A stretch of 64,000 nt of DNA from Henricia sp. BOLD:AAB3569 (GCA_037783545.1 JBBELK010001517.1:32359-96358); one strand, 5' to 3'. Shown: positions 37,714 to 50,245, counted from the stretch's first letter. Numbers and translations are program-made. The notes: generated by a model not told the origin, from the letters alone.

Positions 37714-39466
37714 CGACAGTCCGAATGACTGAGCATGCGCACAACTCAGGAGTACCCCAAAGAGGTGTGTACAGACAGCCACGGTTTGCGTGAGAGCAGT
37801 CAGGAAGCCTCAACCCAGTTTTTTCTAAACTTTGAAATTTCTCTGCCATTTCCCGGCGAAAGTCTGTCAATTTTTTATGACAAGTGCGCAATATAGAGAG
37901 TTTAGGGCATGCAAAATTTAAAGTTCGTCGGAACATTTTTCGACCTCCGAATTTGCCGACGTTTGGACCACACTTTGACCAAATTGCCGAGGCAAACTGC
38001 GGTGCGTTAACGACAGTCCGAATGACTGAGCATGCGCACAACTCAGGAGTACCCCAAAGAGGTGTGTACAGACAGCCACGGTTTGCGTGAGAGCAGTCAG
38101 GAAGCCTCAACCCAGTTTTTTCTAAACTTTGAAATTTCTCTGCCATTTCCCGGCGAAAGTCTGTCAATTTTGTATGACAAGTGCGCAATATAGAGAGTTT
38201 AGGGCATGCAAAATTTGAAGTTCGTCGGAACATTTTTCGACCTCCAAATTTGCCGACGTTTGGACCACACTTTGACCAAATTGCCGAGCCAAACTGCGGT
38301 GCGTTAACGACAGTCCGAATGACTGAGCATGCGCACAACTCAGGAGTACCCCAAAGAGGTGTGTACAGACAGCCACGGTTTGCGTGAGAGCAGTCAGGAA
38401 GCCTCAACCCAGTTTTTTCTAAACTTTGAAATTTCTTTGCCATTTCAAGTGCGCAATATAGAGAGTTTAGGGCATGCAAAATTTGAAGTTCGTCGGAACA
38501 TTTTTCGACCTCCAAATTTGCCGACGTTTGGACCACACTTTGACCAAATTGCCGAGCCAAACTGCGGTGCGTTAACGACAGTCCGAATGACTGAGCATGC
38601 GCACAACTCAGGAGTACCCCAAAGAGGTGTGTACAGACAGCCACGGTTTGCGTGAGAGCAGTCAGGAAGCCTCAACCCAGTTTTTTCTAAACTTTGAAAT
38701 TTCTCTGCCATTTCCCGGCGAAAGTCTGTCAATTTTTTATGACAAGTGCGCAATATAGAGAGTTTAGGGCATGCAAAATTTAAAGTTCGTCGGAACATTT
38801 TTCGACCTCCGAATTTGCCGACGTTTGGACCACACTTTGACCAAATTGCCGAGGCAAACTGCGGTGCGTTAACGACAGTCCGAATGACTGAGCATGCGCA
38901 CAACTCAGGAGTACCCCAAAGAGGTGTGTACAGACAGCCACGGTTTGCGTGAGAGCAGTCAGGAAGCCTCAACCCAGTTTTTTCTAAACTTTGAAATTTC
39001 TCTGCCATTTCCCGGCGAAAGTCTGTCAATTTTGTATGACAAGTGCGCAATATAGAGAGTTTAGGGCATGCAAAAGTTGAAGTTCGTCGGAACATTTTTC
39101 GACCTCCAAATTTGCCGACGTTTGGACCACACTTTGACCAAATTGCCGAGCCAAACTGCGGTGCGTTAACGACAGTCCGAATGACTGAGCATGCGCACAA
39201 CTCAGGAGTACCCCAAAGAGGTGTGTACAGACAGCCACGGTTTGCGTGAGAGCAGTCAGGAAGCCTCAACCCAGTTTTTTCTAAACTTTGAAATTTCTTT
39301 GCCATTTCCCGGCGAAAGTCTGTCAATTTTTTATGACAAGTGCGCAATATAGAGAGTTTAGGGCATGCAAAATTTGAAGTTCGTCGGAACATTTTTCGAC
39401 CTCCAAATTTGCCGACGTTTGGACCACACTTTGACCAAATTGCCGAGCCAAACTGCGGTGCGTTAA
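37714..39466. repeat. Three-monomer higher-order repeat, two copies
   Basis: Units are 37714-38575 (862 bp) and 38576-39466 (891 bp). In each, monomer 1 has TTTAAAGTTCG, CCGAATTT and CCGAGGCAAAC, monomer 2 has GTATGAC, and monomer 3 has TTCTTTGCC. The first copy is 29 bp shorter because its third monomer is deleted. The second copy has an extra mark, AAAAGTTGAAG, near 39074. Confidence 0.9.
38308..38575. repeat. 268-bp monomer with 29-bp deletion
   Basis: CATTTC joins directly to AAGTGCGCAA at 38446/38447, removing the CCGGCGAAAG to ATGAC segment. One base (C) of microhomology is available. It is the only monomer of this kind in the window. Its undeleted sister, sharing TTCTTTGCC, lies at 39170-39466, so the deletion probably followed the trimer duplication. 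Confidence 0.96.
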
Positions 39467-40654
39467 CGACAGTCCGAATGACTGAGCATGCGCACAACTC
39501 AGGAGTACCCCAAAGAGGTGTGTACAGACAGCCACGGTTTGCGTGAGAGCAGTCAGGCAGCCTCAACCCAGTTTTTTCTAAACTTTGAAATTTCTCTGCC
39601 ATTTCCCGGCGAACGTCTGTCAATTTTTTATGACAAGTGCGCAATATAGAGAGTTTAGGGCATGCAAAATTTGAAGTTCGTCGGAACATTTTTCGACCTC
39701 CAAATTTGCCGACGTTTGGACCACACTTTGACCAAATTGCCGAGCCAAACTGCGGTGCGTTAACGACAGTCCGAATGACTGAGCATGCGCACAACTCAGG
39801 AGTACCCCAAAGAGGTGTGTACAGACAGCCACGGTTTGCGTGAGAGCAGTCAGGAAGCCTCAACCCAGTTTTTTCTAAACTTTGAAATTTCTCTGCCATT
39901 TCCCGGCGAAAGTCTGTCAATTTTTTATGACAAGTGCGCAATATAGAGAGTTTAGGGCATGCAAAATTTGAAGTTCGTCGGAACATTTTTCGACCTCCAA
40001 ATTTGCCGACGTTTGGACCACACTTTGACCAAATTGCCGAGCCAAACTGCGGTGCGTTAACGACAGTCCGAATGACTGAGCATGCGCACAACCCAGGAGT
40101 ACCCCAAAGAGGTGTGTACAGACAGCCACGGTTTGCGTGAGAGCAGTCAGGAAGCCTCAACCCAGTTTTTTCTAAACTTTGAAATTTCTCTGCCATTTCC
40201 CGGCGAAAGTCTGTCAATTTGTTATGACAAGTGCGCAATATAGAGAGTTTAGGGCATGCAAAATTTGAAGTTCGTCGGAACATTTTTCGACCTCCAAATT
40301 TGCCGACGTTTGGACCACACTTTGACCAAATTGCCGAGCCAAACTGCGGTGCGTTAACGACAGTCCGAATGACTGAGCATGCGCACAACTCAGGAGTACC
40401 CCAAAGAGGTGTGTACAGACAGCCACGGTTTGCGTGAGAGCAGTCAGGAAGCCTCAACCCAGTTTTTTCTAAACTTTGAAATTTCTCTGCCATTTCACGG
40501 CGAAAGTCTGTCAATTTTTTATGACAAGTGCGCAATATAGAGAGTTTAGGGCATGCACAATTTGAAGTTCGTCGGAACATTTTTCGACCTCCAAATTTGC
40601 CGACGTTTGGACCACACTTTGACCAAATTGCCGAGCCAAACTGCGGTGCGTTAA

Positions 40655-43600
40655 CGACAGTCCGAATGACTGAGCATGCGCACAACTCAGGAGTACCCCA
40701 AAGAGGTGTGTACAGACAGCCACGGTTTGCGTGAGAGCAGTCAGGAAGCCTCAACCCAGTTTTTTCTAAACTTTGAAATTTCTCTGCCATTTCTGGGCGA
40801 AAGTCTGTCAATTTTTTATGACAAGTGCGCAATATAGAGAGTTTAGGGCATGCAAAATTTGAAGTTCGTCGGAACATTTTTCGACCTCCAAATTTGCCGA
40901 CGTTTGGACCACACTTTGACCAAATTGCCGAGCCAAACTGCGGTGCGTTAACGACAGTCCGAATGACTGAGCATGCGCACAACTCAGGAGTACCCCAAAG
41001 AGGTGTGTACAGACAGCCACGGTTTGCGTGAGAGCAGTCAGGAAGCCTCAACCCAGTTTTTTCTAAACTTTGAAATTTCTCTGCCATTTCCCGGCGAAAG
41101 TCTGTCAATTTTTTATGACAAGTGCGCAATATAGAGAGTTTAGGGCATGCAAAATTTGAAGTTCGTCGGAACATTTTTCGACCTCCAAATTTGCCGACGT
41201 TTGGACCACACTTTGACCAAATTGCTGAGCCAAACTGCGGTGCGTTAACGACAGTCCGAATGACTGAGCATGCGCACAACTCAGGAGTACCCCAAAGAGG
41301 TGTGTACAGACAGCCACGGTTTGCGTGAGAGCAGTCAGGAAGCATCAACCCAGTTTTTTCTAAACTTTGAAATTTCTCTGCCATTTCCCGGCGAAAGTCT
41401 GTCAATTTTTTATGACAAGTGCGCAATATAGAGAGTTTAGGGCATGCAAAATTTGAAGTTTGTCGGAACATTTTTCGACCTCCAAATTTGCCGACGTTTG
41501 GACCACACTTTGACCAAATTGCCGAGCCAAACTGCGGTGCGTTAACGACAGTCCGAATGACTGAGCATGCGCACAACTCAGGAGTACCCCAAAGAGGTGT
41601 GTACAGACAGCCACGGTTTGCGTGAGAGCAGTCAGGAAGCCTCAACCCAGTTTTTTCTAAACTTTGAAATTTCTCTGCCATTTCCCGGCGAAAGTCTGTC
41701 AATTTTTTATGACAAGTGCGCAATATAGAGAGTTTAGGGCATGCAAAATTTGAAGTTCGTCGGAACATTTTTCGACCTCCAAATTTGCCGACGTTTGGAC
41801 CACACTTTGACCAAATTGCCGAGCCAAACTGCGGTGCGTTAACGACAGTCCGAATGACTGAGCATGCGCACAACTCAGGAGTACCCCAAAGAGGTGTGTA
41901 CAGACAGCCACGGTTTGCGTGAGAGCAGTCAGGAAGCCTCAACCCAGTTTTTTCTAAACTTTGAAATTTCTCTGCCATTTCCCGGCGAAAGTCTGTCAAT
42001 TTTTTATGACAAGTGCGCAATATAGAGAGTTTAGGGCATGCAAAATTTGAAGTTCGTCGGAACATTTTTCGACCTCCAAATTTGCCGACGTTTGGACTAC
42101 ACTTTGACCAAATTGCCGAGCCAAACTGCGGTGCGTTAACGACAGTCCGAATGACTGAGCATGCGCACAACTCAGGAGTACCCCAAAGAGGTGTGTACAG
42201 ACAGCCACGGTTTGCGTGAGAGCAGTCAGGAAGCCTCAACCCAGTTTTTTCTAAACTTTGAAATTTCTCTGCCATTTCCCGGCGAAAGTCTGTCAATTTT
42301 TTATGACAAGTGCGCAATATAGAGAGTTTAGGGCATGCAAAATTTGAAGTTCGTCGGAACATTTTTCGACCTCCAAATTTGCCGACGTTTGGACCACACT
42401 TTGACCAAATTGCCGAGCCAAACTGCGGTGCGTTAACGACAGTCCGAATGACTGAGCATGCGCACAACTCAGGAGTACCCCAAAGAGGTGTGTACAGACA
42501 GCCACGGTTTGCGTGAGAGCAGTCAGGAAGCCTCAACCCAGTTTTTTCTAAACTTTGAAATTTCTCTGCCATTTCCCGGCGAAAGTCTGTCAATTTTTTA
42601 TGACAAGTGCGCAATATAGAGAGTGTAGGGCATGCAAAATTTGAAGTTCGTCGGAACATTTTTCGACCTCCAAATTTGCCGACGTTTGGACTACACTTTG
42701 ACCAAATTGCCGAGCCAAACTGCGGTGCGTTAACGACAGTCCGAATGACTGAGCATGCGCACAACTCAGGAGTACCCCAAAGAGGTGTGTACAGACAGCC
42801 ACGGTTTGCGTGAGAGCAGTCAGGAAGCCTCAACCCAGTTTTTTCTAAACTTTGAAATTTCTCTGCCATTTCCCGGCGAAAGTCTGTCAATTTTTTATGA
42901 CAAGTGCGCAATATAGAGAGTTTAGGGCATGCAAAATTTGAAGTTCGTCGGAACATTTTTCGACCTCCAAATTTGCCGACGTTTGGACCACACTTTGACC
43001 AAATTGCCGAGCCAAACTGCGGTGCGTTAACGACAGTCCGAATGACTGAGCATGCGCACAACTCAGGAGTACCCCAAAGAGGTGTGTACAGACAGCCACG
43101 GTTTGCGTGAGAGCAGTCAGGAAGCCTCAACCCAGTTTTTTCTAAACTTTGAAATTTCTCTGCCATTTCTGGGCGAAAGTCTGTCAATTTTTTATGACAA
43201 GTGCGCAATATAGAGAGTTTAGGGCATGCAAAATTTGAAGTTCGTCGGAACATTTTTCGACCTCCAAATTTGCCGACGTTTGGACCACACTTTGACCAAA
43301 TTGCCGAGCCAAACTGCGGTGCGTTAACGACAGTCCGAATGACTGAGCATGCGCACAACTCAGGAGTACCCCAAAGAGGTGTGTACAGACAGCCACGGTT
43401 TGCGTGAGAGCAGTCAGGAAGCCTCAACCCAGTTTTTTCTAAACTTTGAAATTTCTCTGCCATTTCCCGGCGAAAGTCTGTCAATTTTTTATGACAAGTG
43501 CGCAATATAGAGAGTTTAGGGCATGCAAAATTTGAAGTTCGTCGGAACATTTTTCGACCTCCAAATTTTCCGACGTTTGGACCACACTTTGACCAAATTG

Positions 43601-45406
43601 CCGAGCCAAACTGCGGTGCGTTAACGACAGTCCGAATGACTGAGCATGCGCACAACTCAGGAGTACCCCAAAGAGGTGTGTACAGACAGCCACGGTTTGC
43701 GTGAGAGCAGTCAGGAAGCCTCAACCCAGTTTTTTCTAAACTTTGAAATTTCTCTGCCATTTCCCGGCGAAAGTCTGTCAATTTGTTATGACAAGTGCGC
43801 AATATAGAGAGTGTAGGGCATGCAAAATTTGAAGTTCGTCGGAACATTTTTCGACCTCCAAATTTGCCGACGTTTGGACCACACTTTGACCAAATTGCCG
43901 AGCCAAACTGCGGTGCGTTAACGACAGTCCGAATGACTGAGCATGCGCACAACTCAGGAGTACCCCAAAGAGGTGTGTACAGACAGCCACGGTTTGCGTG
44001 AGAGCAGTCAGGAAGCCTCAACCCAGTTTTTTCTAAACTTTGAAATTTCTCTGCCATTTCCCGGCGAAAGTCTGTCAATTTTTTATGACAAGTGCGCAAT
44101 ATAGAGAGTTTAGGGCATGCAAAATTTGAAGTTCGTCGGAACATTTTTAGACCTCCAAATTTGCCGACGTTTGGACCACACTTTGACCAAATTGCCGAGC
44201 CAAACTGCGGTGCGTTAACGACAGTCCGAATGACTGAGCATGCGCACAACTCAGGAGTACCCCAAAGAGGTGTGTACAGACAGCCACGGTTTGCGTGAGA
44301 GCAGTCAGGAAGCCTCAACCCAGTTTTTTCTAAACTTTGAAATTTCTCTGCCATTTCCCGGCGAAAGTCTGTCAATTTTTTATGACAAGTGCGCAATATA
44401 GAGAGTTTAGGGCATGCAAAATTTGAAGTTCGTCGGAACATTTTTCGACCTCCAAATTTGCCGACGTTTGGACTACACTTTGACCAAATTGCCGAGCCAA
44501 ACTGCGGTGCGTTAACGACAGTCCGAATGACTGAGCATGCGCACAACTCAGGAGTACCCCAAAGAGGTGTGTACAGACAGCCACGGTTTGCGTGAGAGCA
44601 GTCAGGAAGCCTCAACCCAGTTTTTTCTAAACTTTGAAATTTCTCTGCCATTTCCCGGCGAAAGTCTGTAAATTTTTTATGACAAGTGCGCAAAATAGAG
44701 AGTTTAGGGCATGCAAAATTTGAAGTTCGTCGGAACATTTTTCGACCTCCAAATTTGCCGACGTTTGGACCACACTTTGACCAAATTGCCGAGCCAAACT
44801 GCGGTGCGTTAACGACAGTCCGAATGACTGAGCATGCGCACAACTCAGGAGTACCCCAAAGAGGTGTGTACAGACAGCCACGGTTTGCGTGAGAGCAGTC
44901 AGGAAGCCTCAACCCAGTTTTTTCTAAACTTTGAAATTTCTCTGCCATTTCCCGGCGAAAGTCTGTCAATTTTTTATGACAAGTGCGCAATATAGAGAGT
45001 GTAGGGCATGCAAAATTTGAAGTTCGTCGGAACATTTTTCGACCTCCAAATTTGCCGACGTTTGGACTACACTTTGACCAAATTGCCGAGCCAAACTGCG
45101 GTGCGTTAACGACAGTCCGAATGACTGAGCATGCGCACAACTCAGGAGTACCCCAAAGAGGTGTGTACAGACAGCCACGGTTTGCGTGAGAGCAGTCAGG
45201 AAGCCTCAACCCAGTTTTTTCTAAACTTTGAAATTTCTCTGCCATTTCCCGGCGAAAGTCTGTCAATTTTTTATGACAAGTGCGCAATATAGAGAGTTTA
45301 GGGCATGCAAAATTTGAAGTTCGTCGGAACATTTTTCGACCTCCAAATTTGCCGACGTTTGGACCACACTTTGACCAAATTGCCGAGCCAAACTGCGGTG
45401 CGTTAA
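40655..45406. repeat. Eight-monomer higher-order repeat, two 2376-bp copies
   Basis: Units are 40655-43030 and 43031-45406, exactly 8 x 297 bp each. Shared marks are TTTCTGGGCG in monomer 1 (near 40792 and 43168), GACTACAC in monomer 5 (near 42096 and 44472), and GAGTGTAGG with GACTACAC in monomer 7 (at 42621 and 44997). Other variants are private, for example ATTGCTGAG near 41224, AATTTTCCG near 43565 and GCAAAATAG near 44691. The copies are therefore related but not freshly duplicated. Confidence 0.88.
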
Positions 45407-48400
45407 CGACAGTCCGAATGACTGAGCATGCGCACAACTCAGGAGTACCCCAAAGAGGTGTGTACAGACAGCCACGGTTTGCGTGAGAGCAGTCAGGAAG
45501 CCTCAACCCAGTTTTTTCTAAACTTTGAAATTTCTCTGCCATTTCCCGGCGAAAGTCTGTCAATTTTTTATGACAAGTGCGCAATATAGAGAGTTTAGGG
45601 CATGCAAAATTTGAAGTTCGTCGGAACATTTTTCGACCTCCAAATTTGCCGACGTTTGGACCACACTTTGACCAAATTGCCGAGCCAAACTGCGGTGCGT
45701 TAACGACAGTCCGAATGACTGAGCATGCGCACAACTCAGGAGTACCCCAAAGAGGTGTGTACAGACAGCCACGGTTTGCGTGAGAGCAGTCAGGAAGCCT
45801 CAACCCAGTTTTTTCTAAACTTTGAAATTTCTCTGCCATTTCCCGGCGAAAGTCTGTCAATTTTTTATGACAAGTGCGCAATATAGAGAGTTTAGGGCAT
45901 GCAAAATTTAAAGTTCGTCAGAACATTTTTCGACCTCCAAATTTGCCGACGTTTGGACCACACTTTGACCAAATTGCCGAGCCAAACTGCGGTGCGTTAA
46001 CGACAGCCCGAATGACTGAGCATGCGCACAACTCATGAGTACCCCAAAGAGGTGTGTACAGACAGCCACGGTTTGCGTGAGAGCAGTCAGGAAGCCTCAA
46101 CCCAGTTTTTTCTAAACTTTGAAATTTCTCTGCCATTTTCCGGCGAAAGTCTGTCAATTTGTAATGACAAGTGCGCAATATAGAGAGTTTAGGGCATGCA
46201 AAATTTGAAGTTCGTCGGAACATTTTTCGACCTCCAAATTTGCCGACGTTTGGACCACACTTTGACCAAATTGCCGAGCCAAACTGCGGTGCGTTAACGA
46301 CAGTCCGAATGACTGAGCATGCGCACAACTCAGGAGTACCCCAAAGAGGTGTGTACAGACAGCCACGGTTTGCGTGAGAGCAGCCAGGAAGCCTCAACCC
46401 AGTTTTTTCTAAACTTTGAAATTTCTCTGCCATTTCCCGGCGAAAGTCTGTCAATTTTTTATGACAAGTGCGCAATATAGAGAGTTTAGGGCATGCAAAA
46501 TTTGAAGTTCGTCGGAACATTTTTCGACCTCCAAATTTGCCGACGTTTGGACCACACTTTGACCAAATTGCCGAGCCAAACTGCGGTGCGTTAACGACAG
46601 TCCGAATGACTGAGCATGCGCACAACTCAGGAGTACCCCAAAGAGGTGTGTACAGACAGCCACGGTTTGCGTGAGAGCAGTCAGGAAGCCTCAACCCAGT
46701 TTTTTCTAAACTTTGAAATTTCTCTGCCATTTCCCGGCGAAAGTCTGTCAATTTTTTATGACAAGTGCGCAATATAGAGAGTTTAGGGCATGCAAAATTT
46801 GAAGTTCGTCGGAACATTTTTCGACCTCCAAATTTGCCGACGTTTGGACCACACTTTGACCAAATTGCCGAGCCAAACTGCGGTGCGTTAACGACAGTCC
46901 GAATGACTGAGCATGCGCACAACTCAGGAGTACCCCAAAGAGGTGTGTACAGACAGCCACGGTTTGCGTGAGAGCAGTCAGGAAGCCTCAACCCAGTTTT
47001 TTCTAAACTTTGAAATTTCTCTGCCATTTCCCGGCGAAAGTCTGTCAATTTTTTATGACAAGTGCGCAATATAGAGAGTTTAGGGCATGCAAAATTTGAA
47101 GTTCGTCGGAACATTTTTCGACCTCCAAATTTGCCGACGTTTGGACCACACTTTGACCAAATTGCCGAGCCAAACTGCGGTGCGTTAACGACAGTCCGAA
47201 TGACTGAGCATGCGCACAACTCAGGAGTACCCCAAAGAGGTGTGTACAGACAGCCACGGTTTGCGTGAGAGCAGTCAGGAAGCCTCAACCCAGTTTTTTC
47301 TAAACTTTGAAATTTCTCTGCCATTTCCCGGCGAAAGTCTGTCAATTTTTTATGACAAGTGCGCAATATAGAGAGTTTAGGGCATGCACAATTTGAAGTT
47401 CGTCGGAACATTTTTCGACCTCCAAATTTGCCGACGTTTGGACCACACTTTGACCAAATTGCCGAGCCAAACTGCGGTGCGTTAACGACAGTCCGAATGA
47501 CTGAGCATGCGCACAACTCAGGAGTACCCCAAAGAGGTGTGTACAGACAGCCACGGTTTGCGTGAGAGCAGTCAGGAAGCCTCAACCCAGTTTTTTCTAA
47601 ACTTTGAAATTTCTCTGCCATTTCCCGGCGAAAGTCTGTCAATTTTTTATGACAAGTGCGCAATATAGAGAGTTTAGGGCATGCAAAATTTGAAGTTCGT
47701 CGGAACATTTTTCGACCTCCAAATTTGCCGACGTTTGGACCACACTTTGACCAAATTGCCGAGCCAAACTGCGGTGCGTTAACGACAGTCCGAATGACTG
47801 AGCATGCGCACAACTCAGGAGTACCCCAAAGAGGTGTGTACAGACAGCCACGGTTTGCGTGAGAGCAGTCAGGAAGCCTCAACCCAGTTTTTTCTAAACT
47901 TTGAAATTTCTCTGCCATTTCCCGGCGAAAGTCTGTCAATTTTTTATGACAAGTGCGCAATATAGAGAGTTTAGGGCATGCAAAATTTGAAGTTCGTCAG
48001 AACATTTTTCGACCTCCAAATTTGCCGACGTTTGGACCACACTTTGACCAAATTGCCGAGCCAAACTGCGGTGCGTTAACGACAGTCCGAATGACTGAGC
48101 ATGCGCACAACTCAGGAGTACCCCAAAGAGGTGTGTACAGACAGCCACGGTTTGCGTGAGAGCAGTCAGGAAGCCTCAACCCAGTTTTTTCTAAACTTTG
48201 AAATTTCTCTGCCATTTCCCGGCGAAAGTCTGTCAATTTTTTATGACAAGTGCGCAATATAGAGAGTTTAGGGCATGCAAAATTTGAAGTTCGTCGGAAC
48301 ATTTTTCGACCTCCAAATTTGCCGACGTTTGGACCACACTTTGACCAAATTGCCGAGCCAAACTGCGGTGCGTTAACGACAGTCCGAATGACTGAGCATG

Positions 48401-49542
48401 CGCACAACTCAGGAGTACCCCAAAGAGGTGTGTACAGACAGCCACGGTTTGCGTGAGAGCAGTCAGGAAGCCTCAACCCAGTTTTTTCTAAACTTTGAAA
48501 TTTCTCTGCCATTTCCCGGCGAAAGTCTGTCAATTTTTTATGACAAGTGCGCAATATAGAGAGTTTAGGGCATGCAAAATTTGAAGTTCGTCGGAACATT
48601 TTTCGACCTCCAAATTTGCCGACGTTTGGACCACACTTTGACCAAATTGCCGAGCCAAACTGCGGTGCGTTAACGACAGTCCGAATGACTGAGCATGCGC
48701 ACAACTCAGGAGTACCCCAAAGAGGTGTGTACAGACAGCCACGGTTTGCGTGAGAGCAGTCAGGAAGCCTCAACCCAGTTTTTTCTAAACTTTGAAATTT
48801 CTCTGCCATTTCCCGGCGAAAGTCTGTCAATTTTTTATGACAAGTGCGCAATATAGAGAGTTTAGGGCATGCAAAATTTGAAGTTCGTCGGAACATTTTT
48901 CGACCTCCAAATTTGCCGACGTTTGGACTACACTTTGACCAAATTGCCGAGCCAAACTGCGGTGCGTTAACGACAGTCCGAATGACTGAGCATGCGCACA
49001 ACTCAGGAGTACCCCAAAGAGGTGTGTACAGACAGCCACGGTTTGCGTGAGAGCAGTCAGGAAGCCTCAACCCAGTTTTTTCTAAACTTTGAAATTTCTC
49101 TGCCATTTCCCGGCGAAAGTCTGTCAATTTTTTATGACAAGTGCGCAATATAGAGAGTTTAGGGCATGCAAAATTTGAAGTTCGTCGGAACATTTTTCGA
49201 CCTCCAAATTTGCCGACGTTTGGACCACACTTTGACCAAATTGCCGAGCCAAACTGCGGTGCGTTAACGACAGTCCGAATGACTGAGCATGCGCACAACT
49301 CAGGAGTACCCCAAAGAGGTGTGTACAGACAGCCACGGTTTGCGTGAGAGCAGTCAGGAAGCCTCAACCCAGTTTTTTCTAAACTTTGAAATTTCTCTGC
49401 CATTTCCCGGCGAAAGTCTGTCAATTTTTTATGACAAGTGCGCAATATAGAGAGTGTAGGGCATGCAAAATTTGAAGTTCGTCGGAACATTTTTCGACCT
49501 CCAAATTTGCCGACGTTTGGACTACACTTTGACCAAATTGCC
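45407..49542. repeat. Satellite monomers up to the second insert
   Basis: About fourteen monomers. The one at about 45.9-46.2 kb is unusually divergent (TTTAAAG, GTCAGAAC, CAGCCCG, CTCATGAG, then TTTGTAATG). GTCAGAAC recurs near 47997. GACTACAC (near 48928) and GAGTGTAGG with GACTACAC (49452 and 49521) repeat the three-monomer motif seen in the eight-monomer unit; the last of these monomers is the one broken by insert 2. Confidence 0.85.
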
Positions 49543-49553
49543 TTTTTCTAAAA

Positions 49554-49577
49554 TGTTTTATTCGTCCGAATAAAACA
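49554..49577. other. Perfect 11-bp hairpin in insert copy 2
   Basis: Identical to the hairpin of copy 1: arms TGTTTTATTCG and CGAATAAAACA around TC, with AATAAA on both strands. Its conservation is not informative by itself, since the whole insert is nearly unchanged. Confidence 0.95.
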
Positions 49578-49626
49578 CGCTAACCAGTCCAACGTTGTTA
49601 CCGATAGAACCAGTGCTTCAGCCGTT

Positions 49627-49898
49627 GTCGTTGCCAGTCCAGGTCATTTATCCACTAAGCGTTCGCCGTTATTGCCAAATTTCCTCATTCGTAGTCGTTG
49701 CCAGTCCAGGTCATTTATCCACTAAGCGTTCGCCGTTATTGCCAAATTTCCTCATTCGTAGTCGTTGCCAGTCCAGGTCATTTATCCACCAATTGTTCGC
49801 CGTTATTGCCAAATTTCCTCATTCGTTGTCGTTGCCAGTCCAGGTCATTTATCCACCAAATTTCCTCATTCGTTGTCGTTGCCAATCCAGGTCATTAT
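49627..49898. repeat. Short tandem repeats (67 bp) in insert copy 2
   Basis: Units start at 49635, 49702, 49769 and 49836, with a degenerate last one at 49883. The periods are 67, 67, 67 and 47. The first two units are identical to each other and to unit 1 of copy 1, so copy 2 gained one unit by exact tandem duplication, or copy 1 lost one. Confidence 0.95.
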
Positions 49899-50245
49899 CC
49901 GGCGAGTATTCTCCATCACAATCATCACCAATCTTGGTCGATCGTGTCCGAGTATCAGGTCATATCCTTCGAGAAGCACCACAGGTACATCCTCATAAAA
50001 CCACAATCGTCACCAGTCCAGGTCTGGAAGAATCAAGACCGCAGACTCGGATCCAATCGTGTTCCAAAATTGCATCGGCGTTCCCCGTGACGTACGTACT
50101 GGTCACTCCATCATTGAGCAACGTTCCAGGACATCACGGGATTCCGCGAAAAACTCCTCCAAACTACCTATGTGCAAGGGTAGTCCTTTGGAAAGCGGTC
50201 ATCACAGGCCAGCGAGAAAAGAACCCGTACGCCAACCCGACCGCC
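49899..50245. other. Unrecognised single-copy part of insert 2
   Basis: About 347 bp matching the tail of insert 1, with the extra 10-bp segment. That segment reads as a weak continuation of the short repeat (CACCAATCTTGGTC resembles GCCAATCCAGGTC). No domain, RNA gene or terminal repeat is recognised. Confidence 0.7.

Larger units (their letters stand above)
29078..49542. repeat. Satellite array, middle part
   Basis: About 69 monomers between the two inserts, in the same orientation as the rest. The first about 30 bp after the insert are unusually diverged from consensus (CTGGGGTGCGTC and CAGTTCG). The following monomer has a seven-T run and GACAAGGGCGC near 29271, like the 23.7-25.7 kb units. 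Variant content changes near 39-40 kb, from CCGAATTT/AATTGTTT types to GACTACAC/GAGTGTAGG types. Confidence 0.97.
49543..50245. other. Non-satellite insert, copy 2 (703 bp)
   Basis: Same organisation and same entry point as copy 1: after AAATTGCC, starting TTTTTCTAAA, returning to satellite at CCAAACTG. The 77-bp excess over copy 1 is one extra 67-bp unit plus a 10-bp segment (ACCAATCTTG, near 49927). I find only two substitutions in the shared body, so the copies separated recently. The plus strand is open for 258 codons across it (49595-50371), but the repeat part is read in rotating frames and the last third is satellite, so I do not call a gene. Function unknown. Confidence 0.9.

Noticed and set aside
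38445..45881. A giant minus-strand repeat protein gene of 2478 codons (and similar long frames elsewhere)
   Set aside because: The frame is open only because 297 is divisible by three and one frame lacks stops. Single-base indels and 88-bp deletions break it freely, there is no unique start or end region, and other frames are open in every monomer too.
28452..50245. Insert as a regular member of a 21-kb higher-order repeat
   Set aside because: The spacing (21091 bp) would predict another copy near 7.4 kb, where there is only satellite, and the flanking monomer variants do not match.
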